This document shows positions 1-7,818 of a stretch of 64,000 nt of DNA, one piece after another; position 1 is the first letter of the stretch; every line of letters begins with the position of its first letter. Both the position numbers and the translations under genes were made by a program. The stretch covers positions 1-64,000 of the forward strand of contig JAENZJ010000008.1 of the NCBI GenBank assembly GCA_016841325.1, read 5' to 3'. The DNA comes from Thermincola carboxydiphila. Lineage in GTDB: Bacteria > Bacillota > Thermincolia > Thermincolales > UBA2595. The notes beneath the pieces are model-generated. The model had not been told where the DNA came from, searched no databases, and saw nothing but the letters and a program-made list of their open reading frames with translations.

Positions 1-160
1 CTGACCTAGAATCAACACGGGTACGCTTTTCTTAAGTCTACCATTGGTAGGCTTGGTTTGCTATGCCCTTTTAAAAGGACGAAAAATATTTTTTAAAAAA
101 CTCTTGACGTTTACTAGCTGGTTTAGGCGATGTTGTGCTTGTCTTTGCGAAAAATTTCCT

Positions 161-595
161 CTAATCTGTTTCTGTCTTTTCTAGAGAGTGAATTAAGATA
201 TATCCAAATACAGTTCCACCAGCAAAACAAAATTGCCATGGAGATGCGTTGAAAACAGTCATAAACCACATCGGCAATATATGACCCAGCGGTGTATAAA
301 AATAGTGAATCGGAAACATAGCTACTGTAATAGCAGGTAAACCAATAAATATAAATTTAACCCAATCATACTTCCAACTACCAGTTTTCTTGATTCTTCT
401 AATTAATTGAGGAATAGCCAAAACTAATCCAAATATCACAGGCAGAAACGCCATTCCCGCTAAATTATACATAACGTTGTACGAACGATCTGAAAGATGT
501 CTTAAATAAATCTGAGCCTTCCCTTCAAAATATAATAAAACAAGAACTCCTATAAAAATTGCCAAATATTTTACTCCGCGTTTTAAATTTGACAA
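161..595 (-). CDS. Hypothetical four-helix membrane protein
   Basis: I do not recognise the family. The 144-residue product has about four hydrophobic segments (near residues 8-25, 44-62, 77-96 and 105-137), with basic residues between the second and third (RRIKKTG), so it is probably an integral cytoplasmic-membrane protein. The start is TTG, 7 bases after a good GAGGTGA ribosome binding site. The gene is clearly more AT-rich than the rest of the window and stands alone, with no operon partner in view. That would fit recent acquisition, but nothing mobile is visible next to it. The function cannot be inferred from sequence. Confidence 0.6.
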   Translation of the reverse strand: MSNLKRGVKYLAIFIGVLVLLYFEGKAQIYLRHLSDRSYNVMYNLAGMAFLPVIFGLVLAIPQLIRRIKKTGSWKYDWVKFIFIGLPAITVAMFPIHYFYTPLGHILPMWFMTVFNASPWQFCFAGGTVFGYILIHSLEKTETD

Positions 596-847
596 AATAA
601 TTTCACCTCATATTAGTTTTTGTGACCCTAAAGAATACTCCGATAGCACAATTTCGCCTAACTCCCGCATTCACGTAAAAAACTTTCGTTTATGCCACAT
701 ATCAACAAAACTTCCCTCTCAGCGAAAATCCTCTAATAGGGAATTAAATTCCATAATTACAATAATGATTTCTAATTCTACATAAACCTATTTAATCCCT
801 TCTTTTTCCACCAATGTTACAATCTGATTTATTCTCCCTGAGATTAC

Positions 848-880
848 AAAAAGGAGAGGTTCTTGCGAACCCCTCCTTCA
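848..880 (-). terminator. Rho-independent terminator of the TauE/DUF1634 pair
   Basis: On the minus strand an AAGGAG-type stem closes on CTCCTT around a TTCGCAAGAA core and runs into TTTTTG. It lies directly after the DUF1634 stop codon. Confidence 0.8.
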
Positions 881-887
881 TCATAAT

Positions 888-1247
888 TTAGTGCAGCCCG
901 GGAACCAGCAGACTGAGTGCCATAATCAGCAGTACCCCAAAGGAAATCAGACTGTATTTGATATCCTTTTCAATCATGAGAAACGAAATAAATGCGCCGA
1001 TCACCCTGAGAAAAGGAGTAAATAACAGGACAAGGATGCCCAGTGTCATTATGGCCAGGGGATTTAATTCCATCACCCCGGTAATTACCTTGATGAATCC
1101 CAGACCCGCTGCCCGTTGTCCTTCCAGGCCTCCGACTGCTGCCAATGCAAGCATTAAGCCGGCGGCCATCAGGATCACGCTTAAAGCCGAACCGGCGCGC
1201 AGCAGCATTGCCAGTATCCTGTTAATATCAATACTCTTCTGATTCAT
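888..1247 (-). CDS. DUF1634 family membrane protein
   Basis: This 119-residue protein has three hydrophobic helices (about 12-38, 48-80 and 92-116). Both the layout and the position match DUF1634, a family repeatedly found next to TauE/SafE permeases and thought to be an accessory subunit. It starts at ATG behind GGGGG, three bases after the TauE stop, so the two genes are co-transcribed and probably translationally coupled. A terminator follows. The accessory role is inferred from the pairing; no catalytic motif is visible. Confidence 0.8.
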   Translation of the reverse strand: MNQKSIDINRILAMLLRAGSALSVILMAAGLMLALAAVGGLEGQRAAGLGFIKVITGVMELNPLAIMTLGILVLLFTPFLRVIGAFISFLMIEKDIKYSLISFGVLLIMALSLLVPGLH

Positions 1248-1250
1248 CTG

Positions 1251-2054
1251 CTACCCCCTGAAACCCTTGATAAACATCTGAACTGCAATATAAATAAACA
1301 CAAATATAAATACTTTTTTCAGGGATCGGGTGGAAATCCGCTCATTAATACGGGTCCCCACAGCTGCCCCGCCAAACACTCCCAGGGCTACCGGGACCGC
1401 TGCCACTGCATCAATGTTACCGTTCAGATAATATATAAAAGCACTGGCACTGGCAGTAACCCCAATCATAAAATTGCTGGTAGCGGCAGCCACCTTCAGG
1501 GGGACACCCATCAGCAAATACATTACCGGGATCTTTATCAGGCCCCCGCCAACCCCCAGGAGGCCCGACATAACGCCTGCCAGTGATGACAGGGAAACCC
1601 CAAGGGGGATATTGGTTACAGTATATTCGGCCCCTTCCCCCTCACCGGACGTATTATCACCTGTCTCCCGGGAATCTTCCTTAGCCTTGTCACTTTGGTC
1701 CTCCTTGCGGTACATCGTATAAGCATTATAGATTACCATCCCTGCGAACAAAAAATACAGCACCCTGGAGCTGACAAACCCGGCTACTACCGCACCGGCC
1801 ACAGCCCCAACAGTAGTCCCCAGTTCCAGGGTCATCCCCAGCTTAATATTGGCTTTTCCCTCGCGGACATAGACAACTGCAGCGCCGGTAGATGTAGCAA
1901 TAACCCCGACCAGGCTGACCCCGATAGCAGTATGAATGGGTAGCCCAAACAGTATAGTCAGTACCGGGATAACAATAATACCTCCCCCGAGGCCGAGGAG
2001 GGCTCCAAAGGTTCCCGCGAGCAATCCGGTTAAAAAGAGAAACAGAGTGGTCAC
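1251..2054 (-). CDS. TauE/SafE family sulfite/organosulfonate exporter-type permease
   Basis: This is an integral membrane permease of the TauE/SafE (DUF81) family, which exports or imports sulfite, sulfonates or related anions. It carries the two internal repeats typical of the family, each opening with a glycine-rich helix (GALLGLGGGIIVIPVL near the start and GLLGVGGGLIKIPVM in the second half). They are joined by a hydrophilic loop rich in Glu, Asp and Lys. The open frame runs further upstream, but I chose the GTG at 2054: it sits 7 bases after AAAGGAG and gives the normal N-terminus (267 residues). The substrate cannot be told from sequence. It forms an operon with DUF1634. Confidence 0.88.
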   Translation of the reverse strand: MTTLFLFLTGLLAGTFGALLGLGGGIIVIPVLTILFGLPIHTAIGVSLVGVIATSTGAAVVYVREGKANIKLGMTLELGTTVGAVAGAVVAGFVSSRVLYFLFAGMVIYNAYTMYRKEDQSDKAKEDSRETGDNTSGEGEGAEYTVTNIPLGVSLSSLAGVMSGLLGVGGGLIKIPVMYLLMGVPLKVAAATSNFMIGVTASASAFIYYLNGNIDAVAAVPVALGVFGGAAVGTRINERISTRSLKKVFIFVFIYIAVQMFIKGFRG

Positions 2055-2160
2055 AATAGAACTCCTTTTTTCTGTCAAATAAAAATATTTATGATCCCGT
2101 CTTTTAATTATAGCATACCCATATTGCCCATACACTAGAAAAGCGCGCTGTATTATCCGG

Positions 2161-2188
2161 AAACAAAAAAGCCCGGTTAAGGGCTTAT
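2161..2188 (-). terminator. Rho-independent terminator after the HD-GYP gene
   Basis: Minus-strand stem AAGCCC/GGGCTT with loop TTAACC, followed by TTTTTTG, just beyond the HD-GYP stop codon. Confidence 0.85.
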
Positions 2189-2193
2189 TGGCA

Positions 2194-2877
2194 CTAAAAT
2201 TGAGGGGTAATATACGTCTCTGAGGGTTCAGCTTCCTTCCTGCATTCATCATATATATTAAACAGTTTCTTATCTGCCAAATTCAGAAATGCCCGCAAAC
2301 ATACCGGGCAGAACTGAGTGCCGCTGCCTGCCTTCAACTCCCTGATGGCGCTTTGAATATCCATGGCACTACTGTAAGGCCGGACGCTGGTCATGGCGTC
2401 AAAAGCATCTGCAATTGCAAAAATCCTCGCCCCAAGCGGTATTTCCTCTCCAGTCAAGCCATCGGGATAACCCGTGCCGTTGTACCACTCATGGTGGTGC
2501 AGCACTATTGGAATAGCCGGCTGCAGTGGTTCAAAATCTGATATCATATCTGCCCCCAGACGGGGATGGGTCTTCATAATCACCCATTCGTCACTGGTCA
2601 AACTACCGGGTTTTTGTAAAATTGAATCCGGAACTGCTATTTTTCCGATGTCATGAAGCAGTGCCCCTAATCGGATATCTTCCAGCTTTCTTCCCTGTAT
2701 ACCCAATTCCTGTGCAATTGCCTCCGCATACCTGACCACCCTCAGGGAATGACCTCCGGTAGCGGTGTCACTTTTATTAAGCAATACCTCCAGGGCTTCC
2801 AGGGCAGTTCCGGTTTTGCCACCCCACAGGTTAAGACCATGCTGTTTTTGTGTATCAATTTTCGCGAGTTTATACAT
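2194..2877 (-). CDS. HD-GYP domain phosphohydrolase
   Basis: HD-GYP proteins are metal-dependent phosphodiesterases, usually acting on cyclic di-GMP. The 227-residue protein is almost entirely the catalytic domain. It shows the HSLRVVRYAEAI helix, the HDIGKIAVPDSIL metal-binding segment, HHHEWYNGTGYPDGL (the GYP signature) and the GSGTQFCP segment near the C-terminus. No receiver, membrane or sensory domain is fused, so its input must come from elsewhere. The ATG at 2877 is preferred over upstream codons because AAGGAAAG lies 9 bases before it. A 56-codon upstream ORF overlaps this start by 8 bases. A terminator follows the gene. Confidence 0.9.
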   Translation of the reverse strand: MYKLAKIDTQKQHGLNLWGGKTGTALEALEVLLNKSDTATGGHSLRVVRYAEAIAQELGIQGRKLEDIRLGALLHDIGKIAVPDSILQKPGSLTSDEWVIMKTHPRLGADMISDFEPLQPAIPIVLHHHEWYNGTGYPDGLTGEEIPLGARIFAIADAFDAMTSVRPYSSAMDIQSAIRELKAGSGTQFCPVCLRAFLNLADKKLFNIYDECRKEAEPSETYITPQF

Positions 2878-3040
2878 AGCATTCACTTTCCTTAGAAAAT
2901 TCCAATACAATTTTATGTTCGTTATGTATTTCACAATCACTTCCGGATAATAACTTAGTCTTTCTGAGAAGCGCTGAAAATTTTGTCCTTTTCCGGCACT
3001 GAATTGCCTTAAAATTCCGCTTTTTGACCTTATTTGCCAT
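2870..3040 (-). CDS. Possible small basic protein overlapping the HD-GYP start
   Basis: A 56-codon ORF starts at ATG just after AAAAGGGACAT and ends 8 bases inside the HD-GYP gene, an arrangement that could couple translation. The product is strongly basic in its first half (many Lys/Arg, two Cys overall) and more acidic at the end. I do not recognise it. It may be a real leader gene or a chance frame; the spacing of its weak ribosome binding site is short. Confidence 0.35.
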   Translation of the reverse strand: MANKVKKRNFKAIQCRKRTKFSALLRKTKLLSGSDCEIHNEHKIVLEFSKESECYV

Positions 3041-3111
3041 ATGTCCCTTTTTTCCTGCCTTGATTTGCTTATACCGGTATAGAAGTTTATTATGACCTGG
3101 GCTTAAGCGCT

Positions 3112-3152
3112 CCAAAAAAAACAAAAGCCAACCCGGTATTAACCTGGTTGGC
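3112..3152 (-). terminator. Rho-independent terminator closing the small-ORF unit
   Basis: Minus-strand stem GCCAACC/GGTTGGC with an inner AGGTT/AACC-type pairing, followed by TTTTGTTTTTTTT. It separates the two tiny upstream ORFs from the HD-GYP transcription unit. Confidence 0.85.
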
Positions 3153-3345
3153 ATAATTGTGCTTCATCCCTATGCTTTAATTTTTTTGGACAGTAGTTTT
3201 TTGGACAATAATTTTTTTGAACAAAAAAAATAAAGGCCCCAACGAACCTTTATCGATTTCCCATCTGTCTGTACCATCCCACTTCCGCTTCCAGTCATCA
3301 ACTTTTTGTGACCCCTTCGTCGTCCGGCTACCCGGCTACTTCCTC

Positions 3346-3477
3346 CTATAACAATCCTACCTTCACCTTATCACCCTCGTGAAACTCTGATTGAGTTCCC
3401 CCATTAAATGATACGATGCCGCTAGTCCTGCTATAGTAGTGATTCGCCAAATCCCTTCCGATATAGTGAATTTTCAT
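3346..3477 (-). CDS. Small ORF of 43 codons, second in a tiny operon
   Basis: The ORF begins with an ATG overlapping the TGA of the preceding 22-codon ORF (ATGA overlap), a classic sign of translational coupling. The product starts MKIHYIGRDL and ends EGDKVKVGLL. It looks like a small beta-rich protein, with no cysteine and no hydrophobic segment. I do not recognise a family. A promoter lies upstream and a terminator about 190 bases downstream. About 130 bases after the stop codon, before the terminator, hold no convincing further gene. Confidence 0.45.
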   Translation of the reverse strand: MKIHYIGRDLANHYYSRTSGIVSFNGGTQSEFHEGDKVKVGLL

Positions 3478-3542
3478 TCGCCGGCTTCACTGATTATGTC
3501 GATACATTCCGTTTCTGTGGTTCGGCCTTCCAGATATTCCAT
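3474..3542 (-). CDS. Micro-ORF of 22 codons, first in a tiny operon
   Basis: An ATG with AAGGA 9 bases upstream opens a 22-residue acidic peptide (MEYLEGRTTE...) that ends in the ATGA overlap with the next ORF. It could be a leader peptide or a genuine small protein. Support comes from the consensus-like promoter 28-56 bases upstream, not from any homology I can name. Confidence 0.4.
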   Translation of the reverse strand: MEYLEGRTTETECIDIISEAGE

Positions 3543-3569
3543 CTTAGGAATTCCTTGGAGCTTGATACA

Positions 3570-3598
3570 ATTTTACTAAATTATCCGCCTACAGTCAA
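3570..3598 (-). promoter_or_regulatory. Sigma-A-type promoter of the small-ORF unit
   Basis: On the minus strand TTGACT (3593-3598) is separated by exactly 17 bases from TAAAAT (3570-3575). The expected start site is near 3563, upstream of the 22-codon ORF. Confidence 0.7.
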
Positions 3599-3724
3599 AA
3601 CCTGAAAAGGTCCATATTTTTAATTTGCATCTACAAAACACCATATTATCTTCCTGTACTTGCCTGTAGCACCATTTTATCTTTTAGTGAAAAAATTTTG
3701 CCTGGGGCTTATTCGGCTGATTTC

Positions 3725-3733
3725 TGGTATAAT
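3725..3733 (+). promoter_or_regulatory. Extended -10 promoter of the kinase/hpt unit
   Basis: TGG directly followed by TATAAT forms an extended -10 (TGn) element; no good -35 is present at 17 bases. It lies 40 bases before the ATG at 3773. It therefore argues against the upstream in-frame start at 3698, which would precede the transcript. Confidence 0.65.
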
Positions 3734-3772
3734 ATTACTGAAACTGAGAATGCTGACTTACGGGGTGAAGAT

Positions 3773-4795
3773 ATGTTTTTTATTACCTGTTCCAGGCAGG
3801 CGGGAAGCCTGGGATATGAAATTATCCAGATGCTTGTAAAACGCCTTGGCCTTGAAGTAATCACCCATGATTTCGTTATGAACAACTGGCTTCCGGAAAT
3901 AGCAGATGACCATGAAATGCGAATGCTGGCTGAAAGTCCCCGGTTCTTTCTGAAACGGTCCGGTACAGGGATGACATTTGCCGAATATCTCGAGACCAGG
4001 CTCAGGGAGATGGTGACAAAACAATCCGTAATTATACAGGGTTTAGGGTCCCAGGTAATATTTGCAGGCGACCCTGATGCCCTGCATGTACGGATAATAG
4101 CATCTGATACTGTCCGTCTAAACAGGATTATGCAGACTCACGGGCTGGAAAAACAGGATGCCAGAAGGTTTCTTGAGCTAAGCGACCGGAAACGCAGGAG
4201 GTTTATTAGGACAGTATATGAGAAAGACTGGGCAGACCCCGGGCTTTACCATGTTACCCTGAATACAGATTATTTAGGTGTCACGGAATGCGTTTCCCTC
4301 CTGGCACACCTGGTTGAAGTCAAAACGACCGCTGCAGTCGGCCCCGGCGGACCCGACAGCACCGAAGAATCCGATAAGGCTTTTTCCTTCAGGCATTCTT
4401 CTGAAGAAGAATTTGCCAAAATTCTTGATATGTATAATATCGTCTGGGAGTATGAGCCCCGGACATTTCCCATTGAATGGGATGCCGAAGGGAATATTAC
4501 CAAAGCATTCTCCCCGGACTTTTACCTGCCCCGCTTTGACACTTATATCGAGCTTACAACTATGGAACAGAAGTATGTCACCGAAAAAAAGAAAAAAGTA
4601 CGTCTTCTCAAAGAATTATACCCGGGCACCAATATAAATATTGTTTTTAAGAATGACTTTTACTCACTGCTGAAGAGATTCGGACTCCGGGAACCTGGGC
4701 CCACAGTACATGCGGAAAGGCCGGAACGGAACGAGAAAGGGAATACACTGATGAAGGAGGAGCCAGGGAAGAATGAAAGAAACAGGAATAGGTAA
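3773..4795 (+). CDS. Cytidylate-kinase-like protein fused to a nuclease-fold-like domain
   Basis: The 340-residue protein has two parts. Residues 1-180 resemble the cytidylate-kinase-like family: an N-terminal SRQAGSLG segment in place of the P-loop and a central VIIQGLGSQVIF strand-loop where relatives usually have GRG. Residues 205-310 form a second domain with WEYEPRTFPIEW, SPDFYLPRFDTYIELTT and a lysine-rich helix. This recalls a PD-(D/E)XK nuclease core, but with Thr where the usual Lys of the E-x-K motif stands. The start at 3773 follows GGGGTGAAG and the promoter. The last 23 bases overlap the Hpt-like gene, so the two are co-translated. The fold assignments are inference and the function is unknown. 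Confidence 0.7.
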   Translation: MFFITCSRQAGSLGYEIIQMLVKRLGLEVITHDFVMNNWLPEIADDHEMRMLAESPRFFLKRSGTGMTFAEYLETRLREMVTKQSVIIQGLGSQVIFAGDPDALHVRIIASDTVRLNRIMQTHGLEKQDARRFLELSDRKRRRFIRTVYEKDWADPGLYHVTLNTDYLGVTECVSLLAHLVEVKTTAAVGPGGPDSTEESDKAFSFRHSSEEEFAKILDMYNIVWEYEPRTFPIEWDAEGNITKAFSPDFYLPRFDTYIELTTMEQKYVTEKKKKVRLLKELYPGTNINIVFKNDFYSLLKRFGLREPGPTVHAERPERNEKGNTLMKEEPGKNERNRNR

Positions 4796-5312
4796 AATAC
4801 TTTTCAGTGAAGAAGAAATCAGGCAGAGGGTTGCCGAAATGGGCCGCCGGATCAGCTCTGACTACCAGGGTAAAGATACTGTTATTGTCAGTGTCCTTAA
4901 AGGGTCACTGTATTTTGTGGCCGACCTTACCAGGCAGCTTACCATTCCACTCAGTATAGATTTTCTTTCAATCGGCCTTTATCCCGGCGTGACCAGTGAA
5001 ACAGGTATTGTGCGCATTACCAAGGACCTGGACATCTCCATAACCGGCCGCCATGTCCTGATGGTAGAGGATGTCATCGGGACCGGACTGACTCTTGGTT
5101 ATATCTGCCAATACCTGGAATCCAGCAGACCGGCCAGTTTGAAAATCTGCACCCTTCTTGACAACCCCTCGGAACGGCTCCTCAGCATTCCCATTGATTA
5201 CCGGGGATTTGTTCAGCCTGATACCTTTGTGGTCGGCTACGGCCTGGATTATGAAGAAAAATACCGTAATCTCCCGTACATTGCTGAGCTTTCACCAGGA
5301 GAAAAAACTTAG
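4773..5312 (+). CDS. Hypoxanthine phosphoribosyltransferase-like protein with altered active site
   Basis: The 179-residue length and overall sequence match bacterial Hpt, which joins PRPP to hypoxanthine or guanine. The PRPP-binding loop, however, reads VEDVIGTGLTL. The Asp that acts as catalytic base in Hpt enzymes (EDIVDTG in the second copy at 40342-40881) is Gly here. The flexible loop also differs: LYPGVTSETG replaces the usual SYGSST-type sequence. The start ATG follows AAGGAGG within the end of the preceding gene. It may be a regulatory or PRPP-sensing paralogue, or an enzyme with another acceptor base. Loss of normal Hpt activity is inferred from the one residue. Confidence 0.8.
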   Translation: MKETGIGKILFSEEEIRQRVAEMGRRISSDYQGKDTVIVSVLKGSLYFVADLTRQLTIPLSIDFLSIGLYPGVTSETGIVRITKDLDISITGRHVLMVEDVIGTGLTLGYICQYLESSRPASLKICTLLDNPSERLLSIPIDYRGFVQPDTFVVGYGLDYEEKYRNLPYIAELSPGEKT

Positions 5313-5334
5313 GACCTTCCGGTCAGGAAGGTCT
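5312..5334 (-). terminator. Probable terminator of the SHOCT gene
   Basis: Stem GACCTTCC/GGAAGGTC with a five-base loop. On the minus strand it is followed by CTAAGTTTTTT. It lies between convergent genes and may also stop plus-strand transcription weakly. Confidence 0.6.
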
Positions 5335-5340
5335 CAGGGA

Positions 5341-5586
5341 TTACTTCAGCAGTTCTTCTTTTATTTTTTCGTACTCCTCATAAGAAATTTCGCCTTTGGC
5401 AAGCCTTTCCTTGAGATACTCCATTGGCTCCCTGGATTTATTGATAAAGTGCCCTGTTTCGGATCTCCTGATTATTGCAATAAGCCCGTACAGAGCAAAG
5501 ATTATAACCACAGCCATTATTATCCAGCTTATCAGCATCCATATGCCCATTCCATAACCGGCCCCGGAACCCCAGCCGTACATCAT
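5341..5586 (-). CDS. SHOCT domain membrane protein
   Basis: An 81-residue protein with a glycine-rich start, one transmembrane helix (about 14-41) and a C-terminal SHOCT motif (MEYLKERLAKGEISYEEYEKIKEELLK). SHOCT is a short helical hairpin found at protein termini and thought to mediate oligomerisation. It begins at ATG behind GGAGGTGAAG. It stands alone, convergent with the Hpt-like gene. No specific function can be given. Confidence 0.85.
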   Translation of the reverse strand: MMYGWGSGAGYGMGIWMLISWIIMAVVIIFALYGLIAIIRRSETGHFINKSREPMEYLKERLAKGEISYEEYEKIKEELLK

Positions 5587-5693
5587 TTTTCTTCACCTCC
5601 ACCTATAGCATAAACCAAAATTATGACCAAAATGTGAAGAAAAAATGTACTTTTTCAAAAATTTCCGATTAACTTCTGTTCCCGACCTGGTGC

Positions 5694-6317
5694 CTATCTT
5701 CTGCCGGCCAGTTCCCGGTAGACTTCTTCCGGGTCTACACCCTGTTCAGCCAGCAGTACCAGAAGATGATAAATCAGGTCACCGACCTCATAAATAACCT
5801 CTTCCCTGTTCCTGTTTTTGGCCCCGATAATCACTTCAGCAGCCTCTTCCCCAACCTTCTTGCAAATCTTATCAATTCCCCTGGTAAAAAGGTAAGTGGT
5901 ATATGAACCCTCCGGCATTTCGCTCTTTCGGCTCATTATCACATCATAAACTTCTTTGAGTATGCCTGCTGAAACCGGGGCTCCTGCTTCACCTGTCATA
6001 ACCGGATTATGAAAACAGGTGCGCTCCCCGGTATGGCATGCCGCACCGGTCTGGACAACCCTCACCAGCAGTGAGTCAGCATCACAGTCATATCTTATCT
6101 CTTTTACCTCCTGGTAATGCCCGGAGGTAGCCCCTTTATTCCACAGTTCCTGCCTGCTCCGGCTCCAGAACCAGGTCCGCCCGGTTTCCAGAGTTCTTTG
6201 GAGTGATTCCCTGTTCATATATGCCATCATCAGTACTTCATTTGAATCCACATCCTGAATAATGGCAGGAATCAGCCCATGGGCATCAAATTTAAGCAAA
6301 TTCATGTCAAAATCCAT
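5694..6317 (-). CDS. hisI: HisIE, phosphoribosyl-AMP cyclohydrolase / phosphoribosyl-ATP pyrophosphatase
   Basis: This bifunctional enzyme catalyses the second and third steps of histidine biosynthesis. Residues 1-105 are the cyclohydrolase, with WNKGATSGH, the metal-binding DCDAD at 77-81 and [10 protein letters not shown]. Residues 120-207 are the MazG-like pyrophosphatase, with GEEAAEV and EVGDLIYH. The 207-residue length is normal for the fused form. The ATG overlaps the hisF stop by one base (TAATG), so it is co-translated. It is the last gene of the his operon. No strong hairpin was seen after it before the SHOCT gene. Confidence 0.97.
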   Translation of the reverse strand: MDFDMNLLKFDAHGLIPAIIQDVDSNEVLMMAYMNRESLQRTLETGRTWFWSRSRQELWNKGATSGHYQEVKEIRYDCDADSLLVRVVQTGAACHTGERTCFHNPVMTGEAGAPVSAGILKEVYDVIMSRKSEMPEGSYTTYLFTRGIDKICKKVGEEAAEVIIGAKNRNREEVIYEVGDLIYHLLVLLAEQGVDPEEVYRELAGRR

Positions 6318-7075
6318 TACCTGACCACCACCCCTTTTTCCCTCAGGTACTGCTTTGTTTCCCTGATTGAATATTCGCCGAAGTGGAAGATAGAAGCTGC
6401 CAGGGCGGCATCAGCCTTACCTTCGACAAGTCCTTCCCTGATATGTTCCAGATTGCCCACACCGCCTGAAGCAATCACAGGTATGTTAACCAGTTCGGCA
6501 ACTGTTCTGGTAAGTTCGATATCATAACCGTCTTTGGTCCCGTCGCCATCCATACTGGTAAGAAGTATTTCACCGGCTCCGAGCTCTTCAGCCTTTTTGA
6601 TCCATTCCATGACATCTATCCCGGTAGGAGTCCTCCCGCCGTGGATATACACTTCCCACTTCCCCGGGACACTTGTCCTTTTGGCATCAACCGCCAGGAC
6701 GATACACTGGGACCCAAACTTATTGGCCCCCTCTGCTATCAGCTCCGGGTTCTGTACTGCGGAAGTATTTACTGAGACCTTGTCTGCCCCGGCGGCCAGC
6801 ATCACTCTCATATCTTCAACCTTCCTGATCCCGCCGCCAACGGTAAAGGGGATAAAGACCTCCTCTGCAGTCCTCCTGACCACATCAAGCATTGTATCCC
6901 TGCCGTCCGATGAAGCGGTGATATCCAGGAACACCAGCTCATCAGCGCCTTCCCGGTCATAAAAAGCCGCCAGCTCCACCGGGTCGCCGGCATCCCTCAG
7001 GTCTATAAAATTTGTCCCTTTGACCACCCTGCCCCCGGTTACGTCAAGACAGGGTATTATCCTTTTTGCCAGCAT
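6317..7075 (-). CDS. hisF: Imidazole glycerol phosphate synthase, cyclase subunit
   Basis: HisF is the (beta/alpha)8-barrel subunit that uses ammonia from HisH to make imidazole glycerol phosphate and AICAR. The catalytic Asp11 and Asp130 are both in place (PCLDVTGG and VLAVDAKR), as are the phosphate-binding glycine loops (VGGGIRK and ASGGVGN). The 252-residue length is normal. It starts two bases after the hisA stop, behind AGGAGAGATAGG. The AICAR released here feeds the purine pathway encoded further along. Confidence 0.98.
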   Translation of the reverse strand: MLAKRIIPCLDVTGGRVVKGTNFIDLRDAGDPVELAAFYDREGADELVFLDITASSDGRDTMLDVVRRTAEEVFIPFTVGGGIRKVEDMRVMLAAGADKVSVNTSAVQNPELIAEGANKFGSQCIVLAVDAKRTSVPGKWEVYIHGGRTPTGIDVMEWIKKAEELGAGEILLTSMDGDGTKDGYDIELTRTVAELVNIPVIASGGVGNLEHIREGLVEGKADAALAASIFHFGEYSIRETKQYLREKGVVVR

Positions 7076-7077
7076 TC

Positions 7078-7818
7078 CTATCTCTCCTGTCCCTCACTGA
7101 TGCACAGTGCTTCTTTCAGGTCCAGCCTGCCGTCATAAAGGGCTTTTCCGGTAATCACCGCTTCCACACCCACCGGTTCCAGCTCTTTTACCGCCCTGAT
7201 GTCTTCAGGCCCCGAAATGCCTCCGGAAGCTATTATCTTCAGCCCTGTCTTAACGGCAATCTCCCTGGTGCTCTCAATATTGGGACCCTTAAGGGTCCCG
7301 TCACGCCTGATATCTGTATAAATGACCCGTGCGGCCCCCATCTGTTTCATTTCCAGGGCCAGGTCCACTGCTGTCTTGGTAACTGTGGAGTCCCAGCCGT
7401 GAATGGCAACCATCCCGTCCTTGGCATCAATTCCCAGCACAATTTGGTCTGCCCCGAACCACTTGACTGCATCCTCGACAAGTTTTGGGTTTGATATGGC
7501 CACCGTCCCCAGGATAACCCTGCTGACACCCATTTCCAGGTAATATGAAACTGTCTCCATATCCCTGATGCCACCACCCAGTTCTGTAGGAATAGACACG
7601 GCCCTGACAATATTGCGGACTGCCTCATCATTTTGCGGTTTCCCGGCAAAGGCGCCGTCCAGGTCAACCAGGTGCAGGAACTGTGCCCCCAGGGCTTCCC
7701 ACTTGCGCGCCATCTCTGCCGGGTCATCAGAATAGACTGTCTCGTTCTCGATTTTGCCTTCTACAAGCCGGACACATTTTCCGTTGCGCAGGTCGATTGC
7801 AGGTATTACAAGCATCAT
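7078..7818 (-). CDS. hisA: ProFAR isomerase
   Basis: HisA is the barrel enzyme that opens the ribose of ProFAR by an Amadori rearrangement. Asp9 (PAIDLRNG) and Asp131 (LGIDAKDG) are the expected catalytic pair, and the GGGIRD and ASGGIS loops bind the phosphates. It is 246 residues long. The ATG overlaps the hisH stop (AGATGATG), which couples their translation. Confidence 0.97.
   Translation of the reverse strand: MMLVIPAIDLRNGKCVRLVEGKIENETVYSDDPAEMARKWEALGAQFLHLVDLDGAFAGKPQNDEAVRNIVRAVSIPTELGGGIRDMETVSYYLEMGVSRVILGTVAISNPKLVEDAVKWFGADQIVLGIDAKDGMVAIHGWDSTVTKTAVDLALEMKQMGAARVIYTDIRRDGTLKGPNIESTREIAVKTGLKIIASGGISGPEDIRAVKELEPVGVEAVITGKALYDGRLDLKEALCISEGQER

Noticed and set aside
3-54. Possible C-terminal tail of a plus-strand gene ending in TAA at 33-35, followed by a hairpin
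   Set aside because: Only ten codons are visible and the hairpin (34-54) lacks a clear T-run; too little to call a gene.
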